Position numbers and translations under genes: made by a program. Positions 42,451 through 51,524 of a stretch of DNA of 64,000 nucleotides are shown here, one piece after another (the first letter of the stretch is position 1; each line of letters opens with the position of its first letter). This DNA comes from Dyella_A sp050749815 (GTDB lineage: Bacteria > Pseudomonadota > Gammaproteobacteria > Xanthomonadales > Rhodanobacteraceae), in the NCBI RefSeq assembly GCF_050749815.1, contig NZ_CP192735.1, forward strand, positions 2,728,001-2,792,000, written 5' to 3'. The notes below the pieces were generated by a model that was not told the origin of the DNA, ran no database searches, and worked only from the letters and a program-made list of their open reading frames with translations.

Positions 42451-42761
42451 GGCTGCGCCGCCACCGGCGTCTGCGCGCTGTACCACTGCGCCAGTTGGTC
42501 AAGCTCGGCATCGCTGACCGGACCGATCGCGGCCTTCATCAGCGCCACGTTGCGGCGGCCGTCGCGGTACTGCTTCAGCGCTTCGCGCAGGTAATCGAGC
42601 TTCTGCCCAGCCAGGTTGGGTGCGCCGGGAATCTGCGCCATGCCGTGCTCGCCGTGGCAGGCGGCGCAGAGCCCGAGGCGGGCGGGACGGGCGGGCATCT
42701 CGGCCCGCAGGGGCGCAGCGGAAGCGGCCAGGCACAGCGCCGCGATCAGGACGGTTCGCAT
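42447..42761 (-). CDS. Small class I cytochrome c
   Basis: A 104-residue periplasmic monohaem cytochrome. Signal peptide MRTVLIAALCLAASAAPLRA; haem-binding CAACH with Cys32, Cys35 and His36; a Met for the sixth ligand near MKAAIGPVSDAEL. The fold resembles single c4/c553-type domains (CHGEHGMAQIPGAPNLAGQ). A GTG nine bases upstream (42770) is an alternative start. It would pass electrons in the periplasm; partner unknown. It overlaps djlA by 4 bp and diverges from purC. Confidence 0.88.
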   Translation of the reverse strand: MRTVLIAALCLAASAAPLRAEMPARPARLGLCAACHGEHGMAQIPGAPNLAGQKLDYLREALKQYRDGRRNVALMKAAIGPVSDAELDQLAQWYSAQTPVAAQP

Positions 42762-42872
42762 CGGCAACACACGGGATGGAAGACGCGCCAGTCTACCAGC
42801 GCCCTCGCCGCCGGTCCGGCCGGGCGCCGCGCCGTTACACTATGCCGCGCCCGCCCCACCCGGAACCGAATC

Positions 42873-43769
42873 GTGCCCACCACCCTGTCCCAATCGAACC
42901 TGCCCGACCTGGAGCTGATCCACCGCGGCAAGGTGCGCGATGTGTATGCCCTGCCCGGCCAGCGCCTGCTGATCGTGGCCACCGATCGCCTGTCGGCGTT
43001 CGACGTGGTGCTGCCGGATCCGATCCCGGGCAAGGGCGAGATGCTCACGCAGATCTCCAATTTCTGGTTCGCCAAGACCGCCCACCTGGTGCCGAACCAC
43101 CTGCTGGACGTGCCGCTGGCCGACGTGCTGCCCGCCGGCACCGACCTGGCGCTGTATGCCAAGCGCGCCGTGGTGACGCGCCGCCTGAAGCCGGTGCCGG
43201 TGGAGGCGATCGCCCGCGGCTACCTGATCGGCTCGGGCTGGAAGGATTACCAGCGCACCGGCGCGGTCTGCGGCATCACGCTGCCGGCCGGCCTCAAGCA
43301 GGCCCAGCAGCTGCCCGAGCCGATCTTCACCCCGTCGACCAAGGCCGCCGTGGGCGACCACGACGAGAACGTCAGCTTCGACGCCGTGGTGAATGCGGTC
43401 GGCCGCGAGCTGGCCGACAAGGTGCGCGACGCGACGCTGGCGATCTACCGCTGGGCCGCCGCCTACGCCGCCGAGCGCGGGATCATCCTGGCCGACACCA
43501 AGCTGGAGTTCGGCACCGACGAGGACGGCAAGCTGTACGTGATGGACGAGATGCTCACGCCCGACTCCTCGCGCTACTGGCCGGCCGACCATTACCAGGT
43601 GGGCATCAGCCCGCCCAGCTACGACAAGCAGTTCGTGCGCGACTACCTGGAGACGCTGGACTGGAACAAGACCGCGCCCGGCCCGCACGTGCCGCCGGAG
43701 GTCATTGCCGGTACTTCGGCCAAGTACGCCGAGGCGCTGCAGCGGTTGGCCGGCATCTCCATCGACTGA
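42873..43769 (+). CDS. purC: Phosphoribosylaminoimidazole-succinocarboxamide synthase
   Basis: PurC joins aspartate to CAIR in purine synthesis. The 298-residue protein is of the longer family type. Motifs: HRGKVRDVY, VATDRLSAFDVVLPDPIPGKG, RRLKPVPVEAIARGYLIGSGWKDYQ and LADTKLEFG with DEMLTPDSSRYW. The start is GTG 42873 (first residues MPTTLSQSNLPDLELIHRG), as the open frame upstream overlaps the divergent cytochrome gene. TACACT at 42836-42841 may be its -10 element. The Mpo1-like gene follows after 21 bp. Confidence 0.96.
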   Translation: MPTTLSQSNLPDLELIHRGKVRDVYALPGQRLLIVATDRLSAFDVVLPDPIPGKGEMLTQISNFWFAKTAHLVPNHLLDVPLADVLPAGTDLALYAKRAVVTRRLKPVPVEAIARGYLIGSGWKDYQRTGAVCGITLPAGLKQAQQLPEPIFTPSTKAAVGDHDENVSFDAVVNAVGRELADKVRDATLAIYRWAAAYAAERGIILADTKLEFGTDEDGKLYVMDEMLTPDSSRYWPADHYQVGISPPSYDKQFVRDYLETLDWNKTAPGPHVPPEVIAGTSAKYAEALQRLAGISID

Positions 43770-43790
43770 ACACCCCGCGGGAGGCACGCC

Positions 43791-44261
43791 ATGCGCACCA
43801 TGCAGGACTGGCTGGACAGCTACAGCGCCGATCACCAGCACCCGGTCAACCAGCGTCTGCACTGGCTGTGCGTGCCGCCGATCGTGTGGAGCGTGATCGC
43901 GCTGCTGTGGACGATCCCGGTGCCGCCGCGCTTCCTGCAGCCGGGTGCATGGGCGGTGCTGGCGATGGTGCTGGCGTTCGCCTGGTACTGGAAGCGCTCG
44001 CACCGGCTCGGCGGCGCGCTGCTGCTGGCCTTCGCGCTGCTGGCGCTGCTGACCGGCCTGCTGTTCAACCGTTACGGCGCGGCGAACCTGCGCTGGAGCG
44101 CGCTGATCGTGTTCGTGGTGGCGTGGATCGGCCAGTTCGTCGGACACCAGTTCGAGGGGCGCCGGCCGAGCTTCCTCACCGACCTCTCATATCTGTTGGT
44201 CGGACCGGCATGGCTGATGGAAAAGCTGCTGCGCCGGCTCGGCTTCAAGGCTTCTGCATGA
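43791..44261 (+). CDS. Mpo1-like (DUF962) membrane protein
   Basis: A 156-residue protein of the DUF962 family, named after yeast Mpo1, a 2-hydroxy fatty-acid dioxygenase. HQHPVNQRLHWLCVPPIVWS carries the conserved His residues near the N-terminus and GQFVGHQFEGRRPSFLTDLSYLLVGPAWL near the C-terminus, with three to four hydrophobic helices between. Bacterial members are uncharacterised as far as I know. It follows purC by 21 bp and overlaps the next gene by ATGA. Confidence 0.88.
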   Translation: MRTMQDWLDSYSADHQHPVNQRLHWLCVPPIVWSVIALLWTIPVPPRFLQPGAWAVLAMVLAFAWYWKRSHRLGGALLLAFALLALLTGLLFNRYGAANLRWSALIVFVVAWIGQFVGHQFEGRRPSFLTDLSYLLVGPAWLMEKLLRRLGFKASA

Positions 44262-44665
44262 CCACCCTGCTCACCGTGCTCAGCACCCTCCTGTGGTGGG
44301 TGCTGTACAGCTCGATCTTCGCTCTGTTCTTTTCGCTGATCGCCTGGCCGCTGCTGCGCTGGAACGAGCGCAGCAGCGTGGTGTTCAACCGCGTGTACCT
44401 CGCCTGCCTGCTGTGGACCATGGCCGGCATGGCGATGGTCGGCGCGGTGGCTGTGCACGAGGGCCACGTGCGTCCGCCCTATGGCGCGCTGCTTACCAGC
44501 AACGCGCTACGCGGCGTGCTGGTGGTGGACATGCTGGTCGGCGTGGCGCTGCTGTGGCGGCTGATTCCGCGCGTGGATGCCCGGCGCATCCGCCCCACCA
44601 GCGCCTGCCTGGCGGTGGCCGCGGTGATGGCGATCGCCTTCGGCGTCGCCACTAGCCTGGCCTGA
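44258..44665 (+). CDS. Small four-helix membrane protein, function unknown
   Basis: A 135-residue protein with hydrophobic helices at about 5-32 (LLTVLSTLLWWVLYSSIFAL), 45-65, 83-100 and 113-132. ATG 44258 overlaps the Mpo1-like stop, so translation is coupled. No catalytic or binding motif seen and no family recognised. It converges with another small membrane protein gene. Confidence 0.7.
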   Translation: MTTLLTVLSTLLWWVLYSSIFALFFSLIAWPLLRWNERSSVVFNRVYLACLLWTMAGMAMVGAVAVHEGHVRPPYGALLTSNALRGVLVVDMLVGVALLWRLIPRVDARRIRPTSACLAVAAVMAIAFGVATSLA

Positions 44666-44683
44666 CCCCGTATTCGCGAGTGA

Positions 44684-44705
44684 CGAGGGCGCGTCGGCGC
44701 CCTCG
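44684..44705. terminator. Perfect hairpin between convergent genes
   Basis: CGAGGGCGC (44684-44692), loop GTCG, GCGCCCTCG (44697-44705). It separates two convergent membrane-protein genes and may stop transcription from both sides, though no T-run follows on either strand. Confidence 0.5.
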
Positions 44706-44719
44706 CCGTATGCGTCTGC

Positions 44720-45115
44720 TCAGTGGTGCATCGACATCACCGCCGCGCCGAACAGCACGGCCATGGCGATCGCCAGCAGCACGCCGATGACGATTTCCAT
44801 CACCAGGTAGACCAGCTGCACCAGACAGGCCTTGCCGTAACCGACCCGCTGACCGGTACCGTCCAGCAGCAGCCAGTTGACCATCGCCGCGCCCACCAGA
44901 AACTGCACCACGAAGGCCAGCAGCCGGCCGCCGCCGAGCAGCGCGTGCGCCAGGCCGAGCGCCACCGCCGAGGCGAGCGCGGTGAGCACTACCGCTCCCA
45001 TCGCACGCAGATACGAGGGCATCGAGCCCACCACCAGCCGGAACGACACCGTCAGCAGCAGCGCAGCGATCGCGATGCCCACCACCACCACGAGCACGAT
45101 GGCCAGCAGGCTCAT
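44720..45115 (-). CDS. Small membrane protein, function unknown
   Basis: A 131-residue protein with four hydrophobic helices (about 3-28, 38-62, 66-84, 100-127), starting MSLLAIVLVVVVGIAIAALL. The ATG at 45115 is preferred over an upstream in-frame GTG (45127). No family recognised. Adjacent genes give no functional hint. Confidence 0.68.
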   Translation of the reverse strand: MSLLAIVLVVVVGIAIAALLLTVSFRLVVGSMPSYLRAMGAVVLTALASAVALGLAHALLGGGRLLAFVVQFLVGAAMVNWLLLDGTGQRVGYGKACLVQLVYLVMEIVIGVLLAIAMAVLFGAAVMSMHH

Positions 45116-45236
45116 GCCTGCCAGCACTCCAAGACACTCCCCATGACACCCCCTCAGGCGAAATGACCGGCGTCGCCGACCCCTTGCCGGGCGATCGCGG
45201 CCCGGCCAGCGTAGCGCGGCCGCCCGGATCGGGGAA

Positions 45237-46571
45237 TCAGCCCGCCGCCTGGCGCTCCAGCCAGCGCCAGCCGTAGAACGCCGGTACGCCCAAAGCGATG
45301 ATCAGCAGGCTCATGCCCGCATCGCGCGGTGCGTGGATCGAGGTGGCGATGATCACGCCCAGCACCGTCACCACGAACACCAGCGGCAGCACCGGGTAGA
45401 ACGGCACGCGGTACGGCGAGGGCTCATGCGCCAGATGCCGGCGATACCAGAACAGCGTGGCGATGCCGAACGCGTGCGCCAGCCACTCGCCGACCGTGGT
45501 GTAGTCCAGCAACTGGCCGAAGCTGCCCGACAGGGTGAGCACGATCGCCCACGCGCCCAGCGTGGCCAGCGCTACCTGCGGCGCACGGCTGGTCGGATCG
45601 ATCCGCCCTACCGCACTGAAGAACATGCCGTCGCTGCCCATGGTCTGCAGCACGCGCGCGCCGCCGGCGATGGCGATGGCGCAGTAGCCGAAGGTGGAGC
45701 AGGCGATGCCCAGGGCCATGATCGTGGCGCCCGACGGGCCGAGCAGATCGCGCAGCAGATCGGCCGCCGGTGCCGCGCTGGCGGCCAGCCCGGCATGACC
45801 CAAGCCGGCCAGATAGGCGAAGTTCACCAGTAGATAGCTGCCCACCACGCCGGCCATGCCCAGCCCGAGCGCGCGCGGCAGCGTGCGCTGCGGGTCACGC
45901 ACTTCCCCGGCCAGATCGTTGAGATAGTGGAACCCGCCGTAGGCGAACAGCACCGGCAGCAGCGCGCCGAGGAAGTCGCCGGGTGAGGCCAGGTGCACGG
46001 GATCGGCCGCCAGCGCGCTGCCCAGGTGGCCGCGCGCAAGGATCAGCCCGACCACCACCAGCAGGGCGATGGCGGCGAGCTTGAGCACGGTGAAGATGTT
46101 CTGCACCCACGCGCCGGCGCGGATACCGAACAGGTTGATGCCCACGATGAAGGCGATCGACCCCACCGCGACGGGTTTGACGAAGCTGCCGGGAAATCCC
46201 AGCGCCGCGCAGAAATAATCAGCGAACGTCGTCGCCACCGCGGCGACGCTGCCGGGGTAGTTGATCAGCGCCATGGTCCAGCCGAACAGGAACGCCGGCA
46301 ACTTGCCGAACGCCTCGCGCAGGTAGACATAGGTGCCGCCGGCTTGCGGACGGCGCGCGCCCAGTTCGGCGTAGCACAGCACGCCGGCCAGCGTGAGCAG
46401 GCCGCCGATCGCCCACAGCAACAGCACCTGCCAACCCGCCGAGGTGCGCTCGGCCACGGTGGCCGGGTTGCGGAAGATGCCCGCGCCGATCACACCGCCG
46501 ATCACGATCGCGGCAGCGTCCCAGGTACCGAGGCGGCGAAGATAGGTCGGTGAGGAAGATGCTGTCGTCAT
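45237..46571 (-). CDS. APC-superfamily amino acid permease
   Basis: A 444-residue inner-membrane transporter with about 12 helices. The helix 1 motif IVIGGVIGAGIFRNPATVAE is the APC substrate-site signature, followed by CYAELGARRPQAGGTYVYLREAFG and ALLPVLFAYGGFHYLNDLAGEVRDPQRTLPRA. It most resembles the LAT/YcaM-like amino-acid permeases; the substrate cannot be read. Start ATG 46571; the open frame upstream to 46712 is unlikely. Confidence 0.9.
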   Translation of the reverse strand: MTTASSSPTYLRRLGTWDAAAIVIGGVIGAGIFRNPATVAERTSAGWQVLLLWAIGGLLTLAGVLCYAELGARRPQAGGTYVYLREAFGKLPAFLFGWTMALINYPGSVAAVATTFADYFCAALGFPGSFVKPVAVGSIAFIVGINLFGIRAGAWVQNIFTVLKLAAIALLVVVGLILARGHLGSALAADPVHLASPGDFLGALLPVLFAYGGFHYLNDLAGEVRDPQRTLPRALGLGMAGVVGSYLLVNFAYLAGLGHAGLAASAAPAADLLRDLLGPSGATIMALGIACSTFGYCAIAIAGGARVLQTMGSDGMFFSAVGRIDPTSRAPQVALATLGAWAIVLTLSGSFGQLLDYTTVGEWLAHAFGIATLFWYRRHLAHEPSPYRVPFYPVLPLVFVVTVLGVIIATSIHAPRDAGMSLLIIALGVPAFYGWRWLERQAAG

Positions 46572-46881
46572 GGCGTCGCTGGGCGTCACTGGCGAGAAGG
46601 ACCAACGCATAGCCTGACACGATGACCGCCCGTTGTGCCGGCTTCGTTGGGCGCATGTGCCGCATGTCATGTCATTCGCTTCGCCGCAACGCCTTTCACC
46701 GACATGCCGCAAGTGCTGCCGCGGCCACCGATCACGCCAGCTCCGCTGCGCCCGTTTAGAATCGCGCCTTGCCCTCTGGCTCGACCATGCTCACATCGCC
46801 CCCCCTTTCGAACGCACCCGCGCCTTACCCACCTGGCTCCGCTTCGCCTCGGCCTGCATGGCGGCAAGCGGGAGCACGCGA
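46572..46881. other. Divergent intergenic region, 310 bp
   Basis: This gap lies between the APC permease gene and the LPG-synthase-TM-like gene. It has a TAGAAT at 46757-46762 that could serve as a -10 element for the plus gene, without a convincing -35. Open frames across it lack ribosome-binding sites and family similarity. I see no repeat or structured RNA. Confidence 0.4.
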
Positions 46882-47865
46882 GTGAGCAGGAGCCCGGCGT
46901 CGAAATCGTCCGGCGGCGCGTCGCCGTGGATGCGCTGGCTCTCGCTGACGGCGGCCGTGGCGATGCTGTCGGTGGCTGGCTGGCTCATGCACCGCTACCT
47001 GTCGCAGATCTCCTGGCGTGCCTTTGCCGCAGCCTGGGCGCAGCTGCCAGCCACGCGGATCGCCGGCTCGGTCGTAGCGGCTGGCGTCAGCTTCGCCATG
47101 CTCGCCATATTCGAGATGCAGGCGGCTGCGCTGACCGTGCCGGGGCGAGTGTCGATGCGTCGCGCAGCGTTCGCCGGAACGGTGGCCAATGCGCTGGCCA
47201 ACACGCTGGGCTTTCATGCGCTGACCGCCAGCGCGGTGCGTTTCCGGATCTATCGGTCCGGCGGACTGAGTGCCGGTGACACCGCGCGTATCGTCGGCGT
47301 GGCCGGGCTCGGCGTGGGACTGGGCTTCGCCGTGGTGATCACCGGGGCGCTGTGCTGGGAGCCGGCGATTGCCCGCGGCTGGGGCCGCATTCCGGGCCTG
47401 GCGCTGCTGGTGGCACTGGGGACGCTGCTGTTCTGGCTTGGCCGGCGCCCGCGTTCACTGCGGATCTTCCGTTGGACCCTGGTCTTTCCCAACGGTCGTG
47501 CAGCAGCGCTGCAGATGTTGATCGGCGGCGTGGAGATGAGCGCGGCGATCGCAGCGCTCTACATCCTGCTGCCGGCGTCCATCGCGCCGCCGTTCGTCGA
47601 CTTCCTGCCGATCTACGTCGGTGCCGTGCTCGCCGGCTTGATCAGCCATGCACCCGGCGGGTTGGGCGTGTTCGAATCGATCATGCTCGCCTCGTTCACC
47701 CAGGCGCAGCGGCCCGACCTGCTCGCCGCCATGCTGTGCTATCGACTCACCTACAGCCTGCTGCCGTTCGTCCTGGGCAGTCTGGCGCTGGCGGCTTTCG
47801 AGGCCAGGCAACGCTGGGGCGGGCGCACCCGCCGCGGTGCATCGACTCAGTTCGACGGCGGGTAG
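46882..47865 (+). CDS. Lysylphosphatidylglycerol synthase TM region/UPF0104-like membrane protein
   Basis: A 327-residue polytopic membrane protein with eight or so helices, family segments NALANTLGFHALTASAVRFRIYRSGGLS and GAVLAGLISHAPGGLGVFESIML, typical of the flippase-like TM part of MprF and of stand-alone YbhN/UPF0104 proteins. It lacks the cytosolic lysyl-transferase domain, so lipid flipping or an unknown role is more likely. Start GTG 46882 follows GGGAG by 7 bp; an in-frame ATG at 46858 is possible. Its end overlaps the ATP-grasp gene on the other strand by 19 bp. Confidence 0.85.
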   Translation: MSRSPASKSSGGASPWMRWLSLTAAVAMLSVAGWLMHRYLSQISWRAFAAAWAQLPATRIAGSVVAAGVSFAMLAIFEMQAAALTVPGRVSMRRAAFAGTVANALANTLGFHALTASAVRFRIYRSGGLSAGDTARIVGVAGLGVGLGFAVVITGALCWEPAIARGWGRIPGLALLVALGTLLFWLGRRPRSLRIFRWTLVFPNGRAAALQMLIGGVEMSAAIAALYILLPASIAPPFVDFLPIYVGAVLAGLISHAPGGLGVFESIMLASFTQAQRPDLLAAMLCYRLTYSLLPFVLGSLALAAFEARQRWGGRTRRGASTQFDGG

Positions 47866-48932
47866 CGGCGGATCAGCCGCTGCTGGCGCAGGTGATGCCG
47901 CACCAGCGCGAGCGCGCCGACCGGCCGGAATCCGCGCCGGCGATTGGCCGCCCCGAGCTCGAACAACACCCGCTGCTTGGCGAACACCATCGCGTAGGCC
48001 TGCCGCACGCTGTAGCGGGGATCCCACGCATGCACTGCCTCGGAACCGGCACCGTTCACTTCCATGATGGTGAAGCGGCCTTCGCGCAGGTCGGCCACGG
48101 TCGCGAAGCGCACGTCGAAACGTCCGACATGGAAGCGCGGCATGTCGCGGGCCACCGCCTCCACGGCTGTGAGCAGGGCATCGGTGGCCAGCGTCGAGCC
48201 GTCCTCGTAGCGGCCGCCCACGCGCGTCGACCCGATCAGCGAAAGCCGCACCACCTCCCCTGCCGCGGGGACGTGCGCGGGATCGAACGCGCATTGATGC
48301 TCGCGCGGGCGCGCCAGGGCCCGTTGCAGTCGCGGGTCATGCGCCACCAGTTCGCCCACGCTGTGCAGACCGTCGCCGATCACCTGCGGGTAGTGGCGCA
48401 GCAGGATGCCCAGTAACTGCCCGCGCGGCTCACCCGGGCGACGAACGTAGAAGAGGCCCGCCTCGCCCGGTTCGTCCAGGTAGCGCTGCAACATCAGCGC
48501 CTCACCGGCCGGGTAGCGGGCGAGATAGTCCGCCAGCGCCGCGTCGTCATCGAGGCGACGTACGCCGAAGCCGCACCAGCCCAGATCCGGCTTGGCCACC
48601 ACCGGAAAGGCGAGGCCCGCGTCTGCCATGGCGGCCAGCGCTTGCGGCATGCTCCGTGCGCCATCTGCCGTAAACAGCGCGAACGGCGCCACGCGGGAAC
48701 GCGCGTGCGGGCCCATGGCGGCGAAATATTCCGACTTGGTATCGCCCACCAAGCCGCCCGCGGTGATCGCCGGGTTGGCCGCCGACGGCAACGTGAGGCT
48801 GCGATAGCGCAGGCCCAGCCATACCCACTGCACCACCATCGGCACCAGGTTGAGCCACTTCGGAAGGCGCTCGATGACGCCGGTACTCGATGCGACGGGC
48901 CTGCGACGGATGAAGAGCGCCCGCTCAGCCAC
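47847..48932 (-). CDS. ATP-grasp ligase-like protein
   Basis: A 361-residue protein with ATP-grasp features: FPVVAKPDLGWCGFGVRRL (nucleotide-binding Lys and Gly-rich loop), ALMLQRYLDEPGEAGLFYVRR, and late metal-binding residues in FHVGRFDVRF and FTIMEVNGAGSEAVHAWDP. ATP-grasp enzymes join a carboxylate to an amine or thiol through an acyl phosphate. Here the substrate is unknown. The start is GTG 48932, overlapping the DUF1989 stop by 8 bp, so the three genes 50237-47847 form a coupled unit. Confidence 0.78.
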   Translation of the reverse strand: MAERALFIRRRPVASSTGVIERLPKWLNLVPMVVQWVWLGLRYRSLTLPSAANPAITAGGLVGDTKSEYFAAMGPHARSRVAPFALFTADGARSMPQALAAMADAGLAFPVVAKPDLGWCGFGVRRLDDDAALADYLARYPAGEALMLQRYLDEPGEAGLFYVRRPGEPRGQLLGILLRHYPQVIGDGLHSVGELVAHDPRLQRALARPREHQCAFDPAHVPAAGEVVRLSLIGSTRVGGRYEDGSTLATDALLTAVEAVARDMPRFHVGRFDVRFATVADLREGRFTIMEVNGAGSEAVHAWDPRYSVRQAYAMVFAKQRVLFELGAANRRRGFRPVGALALVRHHLRQQRLIRRYPPSN

Positions 48933-49515
48933 CGGGCAGCACCTCGTAGTGGATCGGCTTGTAGGAAAAGTTGTTGGACTGACCAGCCGAGCACGCGGTG
49001 AGCCCGATCAGTAGGTCCATCTGCGCTTCGAACACGGTGTAGTCGCCGGCACGGCTCAGCGGCGGCTCGACGCGGATCGTCCCGGTGAGCGGATCCACCG
49101 GCACGTTCATGAACACGTTGAACGCCGTGGGGATCGCGTCGGGTACAACGCCGTACGGCGCCAGCGCGGCGGCGAGGTTGCCGAAGCAGCCACGATGCGG
49201 CCGCTCGTCGCCGTAGATGATGCGGAACATCTCGGCCGAACAGGGCGAGAGGAGGAAGTCGTGGCGCCCCACCGTGTCCTCGCCGATGCGCAGCATCACG
49301 CGTGATCGGTTCGAGTAGATCGGATCGCCGGTGGAAAGGTAGATGCGACTGGCGTAGTCGATGCTGCGACCGGAGGAGATCGCCTCGCCGAGGTCGTGGC
49401 GATTGAACGCCACCAGGTCGGCCACCTGCTCGCCCTGCGGATCGATCACCCGCAGGCGCTCGCCCTTGCGCAACGCGAAGGCCACGCCGCTGCGCGGCTC
49501 GATGGTCTGGATCAT
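48925..49515 (-). CDS. DUF1989 (urea-carboxylase-associated/CgdAB-like) family protein
   Basis: A 196-residue protein of DUF1989. It carries the family core VIDPQGEQVADLVAFN, DYASRIYLSTGDPIYSNRSRVMLRI, HDFLLSPCSAEMFRI and CFGNLAAALAPYGVVPDAIPTAFNVFMNV, including the Cys of SPCSAEM. Characterised relatives deiminate carboxyguanidine (CgdA/CgdB) in guanidine breakdown. The partner guanidine carboxylase is absent from the window. The gene overlaps both neighbours. Confidence 0.88.
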   Translation of the reverse strand: MIQTIEPRSGVAFALRKGERLRVIDPQGEQVADLVAFNRHDLGEAISSGRSIDYASRIYLSTGDPIYSNRSRVMLRIGEDTVGRHDFLLSPCSAEMFRIIYGDERPHRGCFGNLAAALAPYGVVPDAIPTAFNVFMNVPVDPLTGTIRVEPPLSRAGDYTVFEAQMDLLIGLTACSAGQSNNFSYKPIHYEVLPGG

Positions 49516-50237
49516 GGCCGCTCTCCGTCGCCGCCGGGGGCAAACGGGCAGACCCAGTCCGGCCCCACGCGGCGCCCGCTGTACTGGCGCGCCTCGGAGC
49601 TGCGTCCGTGCACCGCGAGCATCGGGTTAGGCGAGCCGGCATAGGCCACGTCCCGCTGCACGATCGCCTGACGCAATTTGTCGTAGCGCCCATCCGCGCG
49701 CAGCTGCTCGAACTGGCTGTGCAGGTTGAACACCAGCACCGGGCAGCGGAACCGGCGTGCCGGACGGCTTGCCACCGGATGCAGGCCCACCACGTAGAAC
49801 GCCTTGCCGCCCACGCTCATGCTGAAACGCGGCGACGCTGGATCATCGCTGACGCGGCGGTCCCAGCCGTAGCGGCGGCGATCGATCGCGTGGATGGCGG
49901 CCAACCGATCCCACAGCGCACGCTCGAACGCCGCCTCGTCCAGTGTCGGCGAAGCCGGAAACAGCACAGCCACGCTGATGAACGAGGGGCCCGCGGCAGG
50001 CTCGGCCAGCGACTGTAGTTGGCGAGTGATCGCATCATCGTCATCGGCCTGGGTCAGGTCGCCCGCCCGCAGCAGATGCAATTCATCGCGGGCGTGCGAG
50101 GCCTTGGCCCCCAGGCAGGGAAAGGGCGCCGCCTTGATGAAGGCGTGGAAGGCGGCCTCGATCGAATTCGCGGAGCCCAGCGGACAATCGCGCGCGGCGG
50201 CGCCCGGTAAGCGCGATGGAGCGACGTTGACCTGCAT
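49512..50237 (-). CDS. YqcI/YcgG family protein (GntA-like haem-dependent N-hydroxylase family)
   Basis: A 241-residue soluble protein of the YqcI/YcgG family, with FHAFIKAAPFPCLGAKAS near the N-terminus, SFISVAVLFPASPTLDEAAFERALWDRLAAIH and RFSMSVGGKAFYVVGLHPVASRPARRFRCPVLVFNLHSQFEQLR. The one member with a known job that I can name, GntA, hydroxylates a guanidino nitrogen with haem in guanitoxin biosynthesis. Its stop overlaps the DUF1989 start (ATGA). First gene of the unit. Confidence 0.85.
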   Translation of the reverse strand: MQVNVAPSRLPGAAARDCPLGSANSIEAAFHAFIKAAPFPCLGAKASHARDELHLLRAGDLTQADDDDAITRQLQSLAEPAAGPSFISVAVLFPASPTLDEAAFERALWDRLAAIHAIDRRRYGWDRRVSDDPASPRFSMSVGGKAFYVVGLHPVASRPARRFRCPVLVFNLHSQFEQLRADGRYDKLRQAIVQRDVAYAGSPNPMLAVHGRSSEARQYSGRRVGPDWVCPFAPGGDGERP

Positions 50238-50385
50238 GATGTCTCCGTAGCAGCGGCGGCAGCAGGCGCCGCCGTATCGGCGTGGCCCTGTGTCCGCGCA
50301 AGCTACGAAGCCGGACGACGGGGCGGCGTGAAAGCGCTTGCCTGGAGCTGAATGGCCGGCGCTGGCCGATGGCTAGAATGGCCGG

Positions 50386-51498
50386 GTGTCCCCCACGCAT
50401 TCGCCCGTGTCCGCCCCTATCCGCAAGATCCTCCACATCGACATGGATGCGTTCTACGCATCGGTTGAGCAGCGCGACGACCCCGCCTTGCGCGGCAAGC
50501 CGGTGGTGGTCGCCTGGCGTGGTGCGCGCTCGGTGGTGTGTGCGGCCAGCTACGAGGCCCGTCCATTCGGGGTGCGCTCGGCGATGCCGGCCGTGCGTGC
50601 CGAGCGGCTGTGTCCGCAGGCGATCTTCGTGCCGCCGGATTTCCCGCGTTACAAGGCGGTCTCGCGGCAGATCCGCGAGATCTTCGCCCGGCATACCGAC
50701 CTGATCGAACCGCTGTCGCTGGACGAGGCCTACCTCGACGTCACCGTGACCAAGAGCGGTCTGGGTTCAGCCACCGCGACGGCCGAGGCGATCCGCGCGG
50801 CGATCCGCGAAGAGACCGGCCTGACCGCCTCGGCCGGCGTGGCGCCGAACAAGTTCCTCGCCAAGATCGCGTCGGACCACCGCAAACCCGACGGCTTGTT
50901 CGTGGTGCGGCCACACCAGGTCGACGCCTTCCTGTTGCCGCTCAAGGTGGGACGCCTGCCGGGGGTGGGCAAGGTGATGGAGGCGAAGCTGGCCGAGCTC
51001 GGCATCGCCACGGTGGCCCAGTTGCGTACCCTGCCACTGGCCGAAATGGAGCAGCGCTTCGGCCGCTGGGGCCGACGCCTGCACGAGTTGTCGCTCGGCA
51101 TCGACCATCACCCGGTGCAGCCGGAACGCCCGAGCGTGCAGGTGTCGGCGGAAGACACCTTCGAGCACGACCTGCTGCTGGACGAACTCGAACCGCACAT
51201 CCGACGCCTGGCCGAGAAGACCTGGGCCGGCCACCAGCGCGAGGAAGGACGGGTGGCGCGCACGGTGGTGCTGAAGCTCAAGACCGCCGACTTCCAGACC
51301 CTCACCCGCAGCCTCACCCCGGCCAGCCGCCCGCATTCGGCGGAGGAACTGGCCGATATCGCGTGCGCGTTGCGCAGCCGCGTGGAGCGCCCGGCCGACA
51401 GCCGCTACCGGCTCGTAGGCGTCGGGTTGTCCGGCTTCGTCGACGCAGACGACTACGCGGCACAGACCGACCTGTTCGGAATGCCCTCGCCGGATTGA
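50386..51498 (+). CDS. dinB: DNA polymerase IV (Y-family)
   Basis: A 370-residue lesion-bypass polymerase. Catalytic acidic residues are in HIDMDAFYASVEQ and SLDEAYLDVT; the steric gate Tyr/Phe lies in MDAFYA. Family blocks GVAPNKFLAKIASDHRKPDG and LPGVGKVMEAKLAELGI are present, and QTDLFGM at the C-terminus is a beta-clamp-binding motif. The start is GTG 50386 (first residues MSPTHSPVSAPIRKILHID). No LexA-type operator was seen in the 148-bp upstream gap. Confidence 0.95.
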   Translation: MSPTHSPVSAPIRKILHIDMDAFYASVEQRDDPALRGKPVVVAWRGARSVVCAASYEARPFGVRSAMPAVRAERLCPQAIFVPPDFPRYKAVSRQIREIFARHTDLIEPLSLDEAYLDVTVTKSGLGSATATAEAIRAAIREETGLTASAGVAPNKFLAKIASDHRKPDGLFVVRPHQVDAFLLPLKVGRLPGVGKVMEAKLAELGIATVAQLRTLPLAEMEQRFGRWGRRLHELSLGIDHHPVQPERPSVQVSAEDTFEHDLLLDELEPHIRRLAEKTWAGHQREEGRVARTVVLKLKTADFQTLTRSLTPASRPHSAEELADIACALRSRVERPADSRYRLVGVGLSGFVDADDYAAQTDLFGMPSPD

Positions 51499-51524
51499 GG
51501 CGGCACCGGCTTCAAAATAAAGAC

